This document shows positions 28,700 to 41,289 of a DNA stretch of 64,000 nt, piece by piece; the stretch's first letter is position 1; every line of letters begins with the position of its first letter. The stretch is from Dermatophagoides farinae. Lineage: Eukaryota; Arthropoda; Arachnida; Sarcoptiformes; Pyroglyphidae. Where the stretch lies: contig NC_134679.1 in NCBI RefSeq assembly GCF_024713945.1, forward strand, positions 1,617,001-1,681,000, in the 5' to 3' direction. The position numbers and the translations under genes were made by a program. Under the pieces are notes generated by a model. It was not told the DNA's origin. It searched no databases and saw only the letters and a list, made by a program, of their open reading frames with translations.

Positions 28700-29681
28700 T
28701 TAATTGATGGTAACAGGACGATCTTCAGTGGTAACTTCAAATCTAATTTCATCGGGTTTTTCCGGTACATTCAACAATACTGGATCGCCAAGATTTTGTT
28801 CACTTTCACGTGTAACCAATGTACTATTTGGACAAGTAGAACGTTCACTAAGTTGTAATCCAACACGATTGATTTTATGATGATCCAAAGTTTCATAAAT
28901 ATTTTGACGAGTTGGATTGGACAAGGTACCATCACGAGATAAAAGCCACAAGTATTCTGAATGTATGGCGAAAAATATTATTCCAATATTGAATAATGAA
29001 ATTTTTTTTGATTCAGTACTTACCAGTATGATAAAATCCTTGAATAATACTACTTGTACAGGAATAAAGAACAGCAAACTCCTTATAATCGGTATCGATA
29101 ATTGTCACTTCAGAACCTTGGAATGGTACACCAAAACCATAACGAATGTTGTATTTACCAACTTTGGTTCCTGGATGTGGAAGACCATCACCTTTGACGG
29201 TAATTGGCAAACCAGCGCTAATATAATCATAAATATGTTAACAGCGAAATAGAAATAAACATCAATTACTCACAGTGATGTTCCTTTAACGATCACATTC
29301 AAATTGCCATCATTGTTATCTACGAACAAACAAATTAATAAACAAAAATTTTGTTGAATAAAAAAACCACTCAGATTATTTCAGAAGTACCTGTACTACC
29401 TAGGTAATCAACACGTAAACAACGCATCATAAAATCAAAAATTGATGGTGTCTTTTCAACTTCAATCCAATGACCCAAAAACTGTCAATAATAAAGAAAA
29501 AAGAATTTGTGATTATTATTTTTTTTTAGTCAGAGTAAAAGCAAAAAAAAAAACAAAAATAATTTCATACTCGAGCCTTATCAAAGGTTGTCATTGATGG
29601 AATAGATGGACATGGTCCGGATACAAATCGTTGACCTTCAATCAATGAAATTGTTGCCAATAAAATGATTAAACGAAACAT
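28700..29681 (-). CDS. Apolipoprotein D-like lipocalin, secreted
   Basis: Binds small hydrophobic ligands in a beta-barrel and is secreted. Five exons on the minus strand close in phase to 232 aa: 29681-29571, 29481-29391, 29319-29274, 29217-29024, 28956-28700. Residues 1-16 (MFRLIILLATISLIEG) are a signal peptide. Next come GPCPSIPSMTTFD and FLGHWIEVEK, the first lipocalin motif (G-x-W at 40-42). The second motif is TDYKEFAVLYSC (125-136) and then WLLSRD, as in ApoD/Lazarillo/NLaz. Four cysteines (24, 58, 136, 189) match the two conserved ApoD disulfides. Odd: about 43 residues follow the last cysteine, an acidic Pro/Glu-rich tail longer than in ApoD. It is transcribed in the same direction as ACSL, 381 bp upstream of that gene's start. 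Introns are 56-89 nt. Confidence 0.93.
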
Positions 29682-30845
29682 TTTCAATTTTGGAAAGTTC
29701 AAGTTTCTTGTTGTTGCTTTTCGTGCAATATAATAACAAAAATCAAATGAATGATAATTTTCACCAAGTCAAATGTGAAGGGTTTTATTTTGTAGTGTGA
29801 TTTGGTATGAAGCCAATTGAACACTAAGCTTGATTTTCATCAAATCATTGGATATTATATAAATTTTAGTATGGATTTGATACGATTACGAAAAAAAGGG
29901 CCTGTTTGAACTGGACATGATGTGTATGAGAAAGGTCATCATACTTTGTTGTAAATCTATCTGTATGTTTGTATGTATTGGCCAAAAAGGTAAACAGGTG
30001 TGGAACGCGGAAAACCAAAACAGGACAACCAGCTACCATAATGATTGACGGTGATGAACATCCCAATGTCCATGTTATCTGTATATACAAATCAAATAAT
30101 TTATTGGGAGAAACAAAAATTACCGATCACAAATGAACAAAAATAAAACTGGATATATCAACAAACACACACACACACACACACTGAAATAAAACATTCA
30201 ATGAGGGAAATCCAAATTTGATTGCTCATCAATCAATCGGTAACCCTTGACCTTTTTCAATTTACGATGAATTAAATTCTCATGAAATGACATTATGTAT
30301 GGATGAGATAAGAGTAGAGAACTTGATGCCAAATGAAATTGTAAACAATATATTGAGCATACGAGAATGCATTAATTATTTTGTCCATTCTATCAACAAG
30401 CTAAATAGAATTTTAAATTAGATAGATTAAATAAAAACAAAATTGTTTTAGTTTTCGTTTGGCGTATTGATAAACGATTTTGATTTTTATTTTATCTACC
30501 AAAAAAAAAAAAAATAAAATTTTTTACTTACCCCAATTGAATCCATACAATTTGAATGAAATTGTTGAATTAGGATCTATTTTGCATCAACAAACCATTC
30601 AAGTTTGAATAGAAATTTTTGAACATGAGTTTAGGCCACACCTTTCAGGATACTTTAACACAGGTATGGATACTCAATTTATGGGTTGGGCTTAGTGTAT
30701 CCATTGGCTCAAGCGTGCATGTGTGTGTTGACACGTTTTTAGCACTTCCAGCTAGCTTCAAAGTTTCCTGTTCGTTCTTTTCGCCTTGTGTACTGTGTTG
30801 TTTTGTTGGAATTTTCATTGTTTTTCATCAAATTCTTCAAGAATA
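29682..30845. other. Divergent intergenic region between lipocalin and RpS14
   Basis: About 1.16 kb separating two genes transcribed away from each other, so it should hold both promoters. I see no coding exon. A CA run is at about 30165-30184 and a poly-A at 30500-30513. A pyrimidine-rich stretch just before the RpS14 ATG (about 30770-30785) could contain a 5'-TOP-type start, but I cannot fix the transcription start from sequence alone. Confidence 0.5.
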
Positions 30846-31368
30846 ATGTCCGGAAAACGTAAAGGAAAGGCAAAGGAGGAAACTCCAAATGTTCAATTGG
30901 GTCCACAAGCATTGGATGGTGAAAATATATTCGGCGTGGCACATATTTATGCTTCATTCAATGATACTTTTGTTCATGTGACCGATTTATCGGGAAGGTA
31001 AGTTTTTTTCGAAAATTTTTGATTCTTAATTCTTAAAATTATTTATTTGAAATTTAATTAGTGAAACATTTGCACGTGTTACTGGTGGTATGAAAGTAAA
31101 AGCTGATCGTGATGAATCCAGTGCATATGCCGCTATGTTAGCCGCACAAGATGTTGCCGAAAAATGTCGATCATTAGGCATTAATGCTTTGCATGTAAAA
31201 CTTCGTGCCACTGGTGGTACAAAGACCAAAACACCGGGACCTGGTGCTCAAAGTGCTTTACGTGCTTTAGCTCGTTCTGGTATGAAAATTGGACGTATTG
31301 AAGATGTAACACCAATTCCACATGGTGGTACACGAAGGAAAGGTGGTCGCCGTGGTAGAAGATTGTAA
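30846..31368 (+). CDS. RpS14: 40S ribosomal protein S14 (uS11)
   Basis: A universally conserved small-subunit protein on the platform near the mRNA exit, needed for 18S rRNA maturation. Exon 1 is 30846-30997 (ends in phase 2 at GGA-AG, donor GTAAGT); exon 2 is 31062-31368, after a 64-nt intron ending TTAATTAG. The joined protein is 152 aa, the usual length. Visible landmarks: [49 protein letters not shown]-type core (here SSAYAAML), [20 protein letters not shown] and the basic tail [14 protein letters not shown]. The start ATG is the only one that gives the family N-terminus. It converges with the ZP-domain gene, 229 bp away. Confidence 0.98.
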
Positions 31369-31433
31369 AACATTCATATTTTTTTTCGCCTATTCACCAA
31401 ACGAAAAATTGTATTTTCTAAAATTTCAATGAA

Positions 31434-31439
31434 AATAAA
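31434..31439 (+). terminator. Polyadenylation signal of RpS14
   Basis: An AATAAA hexamer 66 nt after the RpS14 stop codon, in an AT-rich 3' region. It is the first such hexamer after the stop. Confidence 0.6.
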
Positions 31440-31489
31440 AATTTCAACCGAAAAAAGATTTTGGTGACATTCAACGGACTAATTTTTTT

Positions 31490-31495
31490 TTTATT
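31490..31495 (-). terminator. Polyadenylation signal of the first ZP-domain gene
   Basis: AATAAA on the minus strand about 100 nt past the stop at 31598. The 3' ends of the ZP transcript and RpS14 would lie close together or overlap. Confidence 0.5.
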
Positions 31496-31597
31496 CAAAT
31501 TTTCAAATACAAGTAATATGAATACAATTACAATAAATAAATGGCATGGTGTGTGTGTATTGTGTATGTGATCATCGTCAAATAATATCATCATGGA

Positions 31598-33903
31598 TCA
31601 TTGTTGGAAATAAGTATTGAAAAATGATGGATGAAAATGATGGGCAAATTGATTATTTGGATTTCTTCGTGCCATTATTAGAAATATTGTTGCACATGCA
31701 AAACAAACAAGTACAATGGAAATGAATGCTGAAATTAAACTAATTGTAGTTATGCAGACTATGTTCGATGATGATGATGATGATGAAGATTGATCAATAA
31801 TCATTGATGGATCATTATTGTTGGTTATATTATTGATTAATGGCATTTTTTCTACATTCGATATATCTAATGGAAATGATAAATCACGTGGTGAAACTAC
31901 TTGTATTGCTTTGTTAAGGCCAATTTCTTTTTCTTTATCATCATCATCATTGGCACTGGTTGGTCGTAATGTTCCAGAGATGAGCATTTCATGTATATCA
32001 CGACGTTTACGTTTCTTTTCACCATCTTCATTATAAAGATTAATTATTTCAGTATTTGATTGTTTTGTACATTGTTCTGGACATTGGAAACGACAAATCT
32101 GTATGGTACATTGAAAATGTACTTCCATTGAATCAGGAAATTTGAATGCCTGAAAATGTGTATAGGCAAGAACGCTTGCACTGGATCCAAAATTTTTAAT
32201 TTTAGTAAATTTTGTCATCAATTTTGGCCGAACAATGCAACCATTTCCATCGACCAATTCGATTGGTGAACGTTTACCATCGTGTGCAATACAATTACGT
32301 ACTAACATATCGAATTTACTTTCCTCATCTTTGATGGCCAATACCATGGTCATTGTTTGACCAATTTTAACGATGCCTGCAACTTCACTAGCCCATGGTC
32401 CTTTACCAACTTGAATCTGCATCCAACAGCCAACATTATCACCGGCAAAATCTGCACGAACCACATCAAGCATATCGACAGGAAACGGACGAAATGTAAC
32501 CGCTTTTTCATATTGATCATGCCATGTACATCGTAATCGTCGTGCTTGATCCCATGCTTCTTGTACTTGTGGATCATATTGTATAATGATTGTGTTTTCG
32601 AAAAATAATCCATTATCAATGCCCAGATCTTCATTGTAAAATGTTCCCTGTGCATTGCCAGTAGTACCACATGAATTGATCGATATATCAAAGAATAATT
32701 TTTTCACTCCACTATTAGGCATTAGATATATACAATTTCTATAGGTATAATGGCCTTTACTAAATATTACGCCATGAAATGGTTTATCGAAATGTATTGA
32801 TACTTTCATAGCATTTCTATCGCATTTGACATCCAAAAATGTAATCTTTGGTTGATCAATGTTCGACGATGGCCATTGTTCAGAATTTTCTCCTGCTGAA
32901 CAAAAAAAATAAGTAAAAAATAAAAAAAAACGAAAATAGGCGTGAGCAGAAAAAAATAACCAAAAAAAAAAAAAAAAAAATCAAACAATAAAAAAAAGCA
33001 AACAATCAAACTGATCGATTCGATCTAGTTAAGCTTGTTGGTTGTTGATTGTGACCTGATTATCCTTGTTCATCATCATCATCATCATCATTGATGACTT
33101 ACTTGATGAATCGCTTTGTAGATCAAATTCAAGATTATTTTCAACAGCAATATTTGGCTTAAAATTTGGTGGTGGTGGTTGAAATACAGCATGTGGTGGT
33201 GGTTGTTTCGATACCGTTGATGGTAATTGTGATGGTTGTTGTTGTGTTTGTTGTTGATAATGGACGTGTTGATCAGGTCGATTTGTGAAAAATTGTTGCG
33301 ATGTCGGTCGTGGTTGTTGTTGTTGTATGTTCATGGTTGATTGATAAGATGTTGGTGATATTCTTGTCATACCATTCCTTAGTAATAAAAAATTCATTTC
33401 TTTTCCGGTCAACTGTTTATTGGTGGATTTAATGATGATGATGATGATGATGAAAAAAAAATTCGAACCGAAACAAAAAGAGGGTTAAGGTCGTAAAAAA
33501 ATTATTCATTCATTCATTCATTTCTATTTCAACTTACAGGTAGATATGGATTCGAACCAAAATCTCGAACCTGTCTCCGAGGCAATGATGATATTGGAGT
33601 TGATGTTTGCCGTCCATTATGATGATGATGATTATGATTGTGTTTATTATTATTCGTAATGATATGATTGTGATCGATAACGGTTGCGTCAACAATTATA
33701 ACCTTTAAATGATGGAGATAATCATAAAAAATAAAATCAAAAAAACGATGAAATTGCGGAAAAAAGAATTTTTCAACAAAAATTATTATGGTTGATAGAA
33801 ATAAAACAAATAGATAAAAAAAAACAATGGCAAGTGATTTATGGAAAATGAAAAAAAGGAACGAGAACTGACCCTCTTTCGTTGTTGTTGTTGTTTTTCT
33901 CAT
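31598..33903 (-). CDS. ZP-domain transmembrane protein, dusky/miniature type (first of two; 5' end provisional)
   Basis: Exons on the minus strand: 33903-33538 (5' part uncertain), 33412-33103, and 32895-31598, phases closing to about 657 aa. The N-terminal half is low-complexity Q/P/H-rich. The last exon holds the whole zona pellucida domain: DVKCDRNAMKVSIHFDKPF, CIYLMPNSG, ENTIIIQYDPQVQEAWDQ, MQIQVGKGPWASEVAGIVKI, FDMLVRNCIAHDGKR, GCIVRPKLMTKF, AFKFPDSMEVHFQCTIQICR. It is followed by a basic furin-type site (KKRKRRD) and one membrane segment near the C-terminus. Such proteins polymerise in the apical extracellular matrix and shape cuticle and cell surface; Drosophila dusky, dusky-like and miniature are the closest I recognise. 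The upstream methionine at 33903 precedes a hydrophobic stretch that could be a signal anchor. Alternatively an acceptor at TTTAAAG before 33702 marks an exon whose partner I cannot find. The domain is certain; the 5' end is not. Confidence 0.87.
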
Positions 33904-34562
33904 AAAAACACATCGAGTGGGATTGAGTAAAAAATAAATTTTCAAATCCCGGAAAATATTTTTTTTTCGCACCCAATTTGAATTATATTGAATGTAGGGG
34001 TTACAAATGATTGGATGACATTTTGTGATCCACATATATAGATCATCATTTTTGATGGTTTGTTTTTGTTTCATCAAAAACCAATCTTTTTCAACATTGG
34101 ATTTTAAATTTGAATTGAAATGAAATGACAATATAAAACCTATATTACCATATCATTCAACAAACAAACAAAAAAATCCAACCACAACAACAACAACAAC
34201 AAATCGGTCACACAATCAATTGTAATACATGTATTAAATCGCCCAATCATCAAACAAAAACAAATCAAAAAAAAAAAAAAAAAAAACAAACCGAACCCAT
34301 CATGATCATTTTCGAATTTTTTCGAATTGATAATTATGATGATGAATGGTTGCAACAAATTGATGTTGATAACCTGAGAATTTGATGATTGTTTTTTTTT
34401 ATTCATCATCATCATCATCATCATGATCAAAATGTCAATGTGTCAGTATGCTAGATCATTATCCATTTATCCAGCGTAATATATAAACCATTGTCTTTCA
34501 TATAGAAAATTTATTGGTGACAATTTCAATTGACAAAATTTTTGTTGTTGTTTTCGTTGTCG

Positions 34563-34593
<31 letters not shown>

Positions 34594-35627
34594 CAACATT
34601 TTCATGTCTTCAACAATGACAATGAATAATGAACAATGTTCCTGTTTTTTTTTTTTTATTCTTTGTCCACTATAGTCAATTACAATTTTTTTTCCATTTC
34701 ACAAACACATTGTTATTATTAGCATCATCATGGATGTCAGATTCCTTAATTGATAAAAAAAACTTGTGAATTTTTTTTCATGGCTCTCTCTCTCATTCCC
34801 CCATTTTATAAACTTTGACATCAATTTTTTTTTCTAGTGATGATGAAATCATGATAGAAAAAAATGTATTTAAAAAAAACACATGTGTATGATTTATTTT
34901 GTGATCGTGATATGTGATCGATTCGTGTGACAAAAAAAAAATATGATGATGATGGTGACTATTACAACTGGATGATAAAAAAAATAGGGTTTCTTTTCAT
35001 CATCATCATCATATTATTATTTTCAATTTCAGTCACACATTGATCGTCATTTGACACATTTACTTTTTTTTCCATTTCCACTATTATACATACATATGAT
35101 GATGAGATTAGCTTATTTCACGAATGATCTAAATCTAGTCTGGTGCACTATTATTAATTTCAAGTTTACTTTTCTCAACCTCAAAAAAAAAAAAATAGAA
35201 AATCTTTGTCATAGATGATGGATGAGAAACACTGTTCACGAATCAACAACATGCATCATATATTTACCGTTTATCTTTTCTAATGTCCATCTTTAATTTA
35301 ATTATTCTAGGTCATTTTTGGTATTTACCTACTACTACTAACTACTGAAAGATATGTAAAAATACAAGCAAACAAACAAAGTAAAATATTACGCCCAAAA
35401 AAAAAAAAAAAATACTGACAACGAATGATTATGATTTTTTTTTGTCCAGTGGACATTGTGTGTTATTATTGTTGTTGGTTATAAATAATGCGGTCAAGTC
35501 CACTACTCTCTCGCTCTCTCTCTCTCTCTCTCTCTTCATACTTTTTTCCATAAGTAACATCATTTGCCAAAAAAAAACGTTTAATTTTTATTTTTTTTTC
35601 CTTTTTCCATATTCATTCTGTTGGTGC

Positions 35628-35659
<32 letters not shown>

Positions 35660-38600
35660 CAATGAATTTAAATAAAGAAAATGAAATTCTACTTTTTACT
35701 ACTACTGCTACTACTACTACTACGATATTGTCTAATCATTTTCATTATGATGATGATGATGATGATATTTTTGGAAAAAAATTTATCATTCATGAACATT
35801 ATAATAACAACAACAACAACAACAAAATGAATGCCAGAATGAATGAATGAAAACGATGTCAATGATGAACAATGTCATGGATGGTAATAATTACATTTAA
35901 TGATAATAATGGCTTATATAATGAGGTTTGAACTTGACGTTTTTTCTTTCTTTCTTTTTGCTTCTCATTAATTTGTTTTGTTTTTGTTTCTCAACCAAAA
36001 AAAAAAAAAACAAAAAACAAACCGAACCAAACCCGAAAACTTTCATTAACCCGATTATATCATCATCATCATCATCGTTTATTTTAGTCAGACAAATTGA
36101 TTGACAATTTCAAAAGTAAAAAAAAAAAACAAATAGTGAATGAAAAATGAACAATTTTGTATAATCATTCAACAATTGATGATGATAATGGTCATCATCA
36201 TTTGTTTGTTTGTTTGTCTTTAAAAGTTTAATTTATTTATACTATAGCCAATAATATGCAAATATCCGATTTGACATAGTTTTTTTTCCAATTTATCTAC
36301 TCACTACTGAATTTAGTAAAAAAAAAAAAAAAAAATACCACTGTTGATTGTTTATTCAAGATGATCTTATTTCATCTAAAAAATTTTCTAACCAATTTTC
36401 TTCTCTAATTTGTCATTTTGATGACCACTGGGAATAAAACAATGAAAATTTCAACACGTTCCACATACACACAGAGAGAGAGAGAGAAAGAAATAATTTA
36501 TCGATATATTTATGTTTAACCATTGTTTTTTCATTTCATTTCAATTTGACATTCAATTCACGTTTGAAGAAATTTTTTTTATCCTACTACCACCACCACC
36601 ACGACAAAGATAAAAATCTTTGAACTAGAACGAAATATAGTGGTGAATAAGATAAAAAAAATAAAATAATCTGATGATCATGATTCTATTAGTGTGTGTG
36701 ATAATTTTTTTTTCTTTTTTTTTGGGTGAAACAAATAAAAAAAATTACTACGTCAACATATAAATTGACTTTACACTTGATTCAATTATATAACAATTTC
36801 TTCTATATATATATTTACAGGATACACTTACAGATAATAATGAAAGAAACATAGACGCCAATAATAATGATGATGATACAATCGTAGTTGTTGTTGTTGT
36901 TGTTGTTGTTTTTGTTGTGGCACAATTCATTTTTTTCATTTCGATCTGATTCTTTTTTATTGATTGATGGATTTTAACATTGAATGAATTTTTTTTTTGT
37001 TTTGCTGTCGAAAATCACACAATTGTAGTGTGTAACAAGTGAAGATTCAATTGATTCGAAGAAAACCAGAAGAAAAAAAAACAAGTAGAAAATTTGAAAA
37101 CACACACACACACACAGAGTTTCTATATCTCTTGAAATTTGAAATCAAAATGATGATGATGATGATGATGATGATCAATCAACAATGATGAATATTTTTT
37201 AAAAATCAAATGTCACATGGAGATTATGGAAAAAACTGCGAAAATAAAAATGATGAAGATGATAATGATGATGAGAAATGTGTGAAGAATAGGAAAGAGA
37301 GAAAAAAAAATGATGAATAAATAACGACGAAAGTGATGTAAACAAAACAAAAAAAAGTTGTCAGAATTTATTTCATCGAAGTAAAAAAAAAATCTCTTTC
37401 TAAACATTATCATTGAAAGTCGTGGTCAAGTTGGTTGGTTTCTCATCTTTGTCGTTGTTTGTCGGGCACGTTGATTTTGTCGTTGTTGTCCGAAATACTA
37501 AATGTGGACAATAATGATGATGATAATAATAGAAAACTTCAGTCAAATACATCAGGTAACAAAAAAAAATAGGAAGGAAAGAATGATGATTGTGAACACA
37601 CAAAAAAAACAAGAAAAACTCAAACATACACACACACAAATAAAGTGAAATAGAGAAAAAGAACGAATGATGAAAATTTAGGTGAAGGTAACCCAATACC
37701 GTTTGTTATTTTTTTCTGGCTTCATTCAATCTATGTCTCTGTGTCAGAAGGTAAAAAAAAGAGATTTTTATATTCTGATCTAAGAGACAACATCAACAAC
37801 AATGATAAAGTTGAATTCATCGGATATGAAAAAAAGAAGCCAAAGAGAGAGAGAGAGAACATCAAGATCAAACAAAAGAACTGTGTTCTTTTTCTGTGTG
37901 TGTGTATAAATATGATATACACCTGTTGGTTGTATACAAAGATTCTGTGAATCTACTGTTCATCAAATACTTTGAAACCTATTTATGGAAACATTATCAT
38001 CATCAACGACAACAATAATGATGATGAACATCTATATTTTTGTCGATAAAAAAATTTACTAATTGCTCCATATATGGCGTGTTTCAATAATGATAATTGT
38101 TAAATCAATTTCATAATAATTATCTTATAATCATCATTATGATGATTATCGAATTGATTGTTTTATATTTATTGTTTTGATAAGAAATAAACTTGATTTT
38201 TAGAACAAAAAGAGACAAAAAATCCTAAAAAATTTTCCGTTACAAAAAAAAAGAAAATGATCGATTCATTTTGTGATGAATCTGCATACAAATAGATATC
38301 TTCATCAATATATTTGAACACAAAACATTTGAAATATTTTTTTTTTTTTGCTGTATATGAAAAAAAGTCTTGTTTGTTTTGAATAAAAAACAATAAACAA
38401 TAGAACGGTATGGTAGAATGGTAAATGGATAAAGGTCTAAATCATCATCATCATCGTCGTCGTCGTCATTTTTTTTTCTTATTCGAATATAATGATGATA
38501 CACAAAACAATAAAAAAAACAAACAGATATACGAGAAAGATCATCTTTGAATCGACCTTTACTCAAAAAGAAAAAAAAAACCTAACCATTCACATCATGT

Positions 38601-39657
38601 GAATGGTTATATATATGTCAAATCATCATCACTTTAACAATGGAAAAAAAACATATATCGTTATGAATATAGAAAAACAACAATACTGTCCACAGTAGTT
38701 TAATCATTAAAAAAAATATTTTCATATTTAAATGGACTAAATATCCAAATGAAGTAGTGGTCGGTTTTTTTGTCTGTTGATTATCCACATAAACATAAAC
38801 CACATCATAAGCGATTCAAAGAAAGAAAGGAAAAAAGACAAACAAGTATATTGGTGGATATTTACATGAATCATTTACATTTACCTGGATACTTTTTAGG
38901 TATATTTTTAAACATTTCGTTTTTTTTTGTTGTTGTTCTTCTTTTCAAAGATTAACCTTTAAAGACATTTATTTTTTTCAGGATTAAAATGATTACGATG
39001 ATGATGATCTTAAAAGTTTTTTTTTTCTTTTCGGTCTCTTTTTTTTCTTGCCCACTGTTTATGGAAATGAAAATTAGCAAGACACGAATTTTTTAGTAGG
39101 CGTCGATTTAAAATTCTCATTGTTTTATGAAACACATTTTCCATGATATATATGATTAGATAATAATCGATGTGTGTGTGTGTGTATACTCATGGATTGT
39201 GTAAATTGATTCAATTGTTTCTTTCTCATCATATCATATTATTGGTCATATCAATTTGCATTATAAACACATGAAATGGACAAACATAGCAGCCATCAAT
39301 CATTGTGGATTTGTTTTTTTTTCGGAATATTTGTTGTTTACTTTTTTTTCTTTTTCTTTTATTGATTTTCATAATTGAATCTATTTAAAGGTATATTTTT
39401 ATAGCCATCATCATTTATATTACAATACAAGTATCATCAAATACAATAAGCAACACAGACACATAATGAACAACATAAGATTGAATAATATTTTGGTCAA
39501 TTTGATTTTTTGTTATTATATTGTTATGAGAGAAAAAGTGTAATATTATTATTTTTAGAAGAAACAAAACAAAAAAATCTACATGAGCTAATTTGATTAT
39601 TATGCACTTTGTTATGTATGTTATTTATCCATAGAAAATCAAAAGTTTCAATTCAAT
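33904..39657. other. Gene-poor repeat-rich stretch between ZP gene 1 and MtnB
   Basis: About 5.7 kb without a supported exon. It holds a GTT run at about 34558-34593, CT repeats at 35507-35536, ATC/GAT tracts at many points and A homopolymers. If the first ZP gene has an undetected 5' exon with a signal peptide, it would lie here on the minus strand. Confidence 0.55.
38583..38609. repeat. Perfect 12-bp inverted repeat with 3-nt spacer
   Basis: The arm TAACCATTCACA is followed after TCA by its exact reverse complement TGTGAATGGTTA. It could form a short hairpin in RNA or a cruciform in DNA. It is not made of the simple repeats around it. No gene is adjacent. Confidence 0.9.
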
Positions 39658-40431
39658 TCATTTGTTTGATGAACAACCATTTGTTGATGATAATATAACC
39701 GGATCTATTCCGAATTGTTTCAATTGTACAACATAATTGAATAAATAATCATAACATTCGGCCATTGTTTTTGCCTGTTTCCATGTACTACCCCAAATGT
39801 AAACACCATGACGACGTACAAGTACAGCATTTGTATCCGGATATTTAACCATAACCATTTCCAATTGATTAGTTAAATCACGTTCAAATGGTGTATTATC
39901 AATAATCGGTACGATTAATGTTTGATCATAACGATAATTTTCATTGGTTGTACCACGTTTTATACCTTTAATCATTTCTTGATGGCTAACACAAAATTCA
40001 TTACCATCCGTTATGATTGTAGCTAAAACGGCCGATATTGAATGGCTATGTATGACGGCACCAGCATTACGTTGTTTATATGCAGCCAAAAATAATGGTG
40101 TACATTCACTTTGTTTTAAACATAATTCATTTGGTGGTAAATTTTTGACATTACCATCGATATCCAATACGAATAAATGTTCTGGTTTGATGCATTCTTT
40201 TTGTACGCCCGATGGTGCAATGTAAATATCATCATTCATGCGAATCGACATACCACCACCGGTACCGGTTACCCAACCAAGTTGATACATTTGTCTACAA
40301 AGTTTTGGTATCAATTTTCTTGGATGTTCATCATCATCATCATCATTGACAATAATAACATTAATATCATCATCATTGTTATTGTTTTGTTGTTGGTCAT
40401 TTACCATAGTAGTATTAGTAGTAGTAGACAT
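39658..40431 (-). CDS. Methylthioribulose-1-phosphate dehydratase (APIP/MtnB), class II aldolase family
   Basis: Dehydrates 5-methylthioribulose-1-phosphate in the methionine salvage pathway; cytosolic and zinc-dependent. A single exon of 257 aa. The first 37 residues are an Asn/Asp low-complexity tail. The aldolase II fold then begins at [20 protein letters not shown] (44-63), followed by [10 protein letters not shown]. Zinc ligands H128 and H130 (AVIHSHS) and H208 ([10 protein letters not shown]) are present. E152 in HQEMIKGI is the catalytic acid, and C110 (QSECTPLF) matches the substrate-site cysteine of human APIP; all positions keep a constant +13 offset from the human enzyme. The start ATG at 40431 is followed by the only open frame. 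The gene sits on the same strand between two paralogous ZP genes and appears unrelated to them. Confidence 0.96.
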   Translation of the reverse strand: MSTTTNTTMVNDQQQNNNNDDDINVIIVNDDDDDEHPRKLIPKLCRQMYQLGWVTGTGGGMSIRMNDDIYIAPSGVQKECIKPEHLFVLDIDGNVKNLPPNELCLKQSECTPLFLAAYKQRNAGAVIHSHSISAVLATIITDGNEFCVSHQEMIKGIKRGTTNENYRYDQTLIVPIIDNTPFERDLTNQLEMVMVKYPDTNAVLVRRHGVYIWGSTWKQAKTMAECYDYLFNYVVQLKQFGIDPVILSSTNGCSSNK

Positions 40432-40621
40432 TTTTTTTTTATTTTGTCACCTTTTGTTTGATGCAAAGAGGAAAAAAAACAACAAAAGAAAATAAACAAT
40501 TCTGTTGTTGTGTTAAATCAACAAGTATATCTTTCAATGAATTGAATGGAAGAATTTTATGAGAGAAAAAAAAAATTACGTTACACGTTTTTTTTCCTCC
40601 GTGGTAAATGGTAAACACAGA

Positions 40622-40652
<31 letters not shown>

Positions 40653-41289
40653 TAGTGGTAAAACCAAATGAAAAATGTGTTGATATCATCATCATCATCT
40701 TATCATCAACAATTTTTTTTTCTAATCAATTTCGATGAAACAACAAAAAAATTGCCATTTTAAAAGTTCAAAAAAAAAAAAAATTGTTTTGCAATAAAAA
40801 ATCAATCAATCAATGAACAAAAAAAATTGCTACACTATCGACATCTATTGGTGTGAATTATAAAACATTATGATTAGAAAAAAAACCAGTAATGCTGCCA
40901 TCTCGAGTTTTGCAGTAAAAGTAATGAAAATTTAAATTTTTAAAAAAAACAAAACACAAAATATGAATGATGATAGAAAAAAAATAAATTTTTTATTCAT
41001 TATATATCAAATAGGCAGTGAAATTAAATACAAAATATGAATGAATAAATAATAAAAAATAAAAAATAAAAATAAAAAATAATGATAATAAGAACATGGA
41101 AATATATCAATAATCATGGAAAATTCAAAAATATTCTTGTTGTCAATTTTTTTTTCTCCAATTTCAAATTACAAACGAATCAATAGGCAATGATAATGAT
41201 AAATACACACACACAAAAAAAAATAATATGAAGAGCCGAAACTATACGGACATTAAATTTGGCTTCCAAGGTAATGAAAAAAAAATCAT
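40432..41289. other. Intergenic region between MtnB and ZP gene 2
   Basis: About 860 bp on the 5' side of MtnB and the 3' side of the second ZP gene. It contains a 28-nt poly-A run (40625-40652), AAAAAT-type repeats near 41050-41085 and ATC runs. I see no coding exon. It should hold the MtnB promoter. Confidence 0.6.
40625..40652. repeat. Poly-A run (28 nt)
   Basis: An uninterrupted A tract upstream of MtnB. No target-site duplication or element body is visible beside it, so I do not call a retroposon. Confidence 0.9.

Noticed and set aside
29866-30090. 74-codon minus-strand frame upstream of the lipocalin
   Set aside because: No start context, domain or splice link to the lipocalin; probably chance in the promoter region.
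32350-32691. Minus-strand frame of 113 codons inside ZP gene 1
   Set aside because: Out-of-frame shadow of the ZP-domain exon; the main frame carries all family motifs.
33541-33570. tRNA-like GGATTCGAACC string
   Set aside because: It lies inside a coding exon of ZP gene 1, and no acceptor stem or anticodon arm can be drawn around it.
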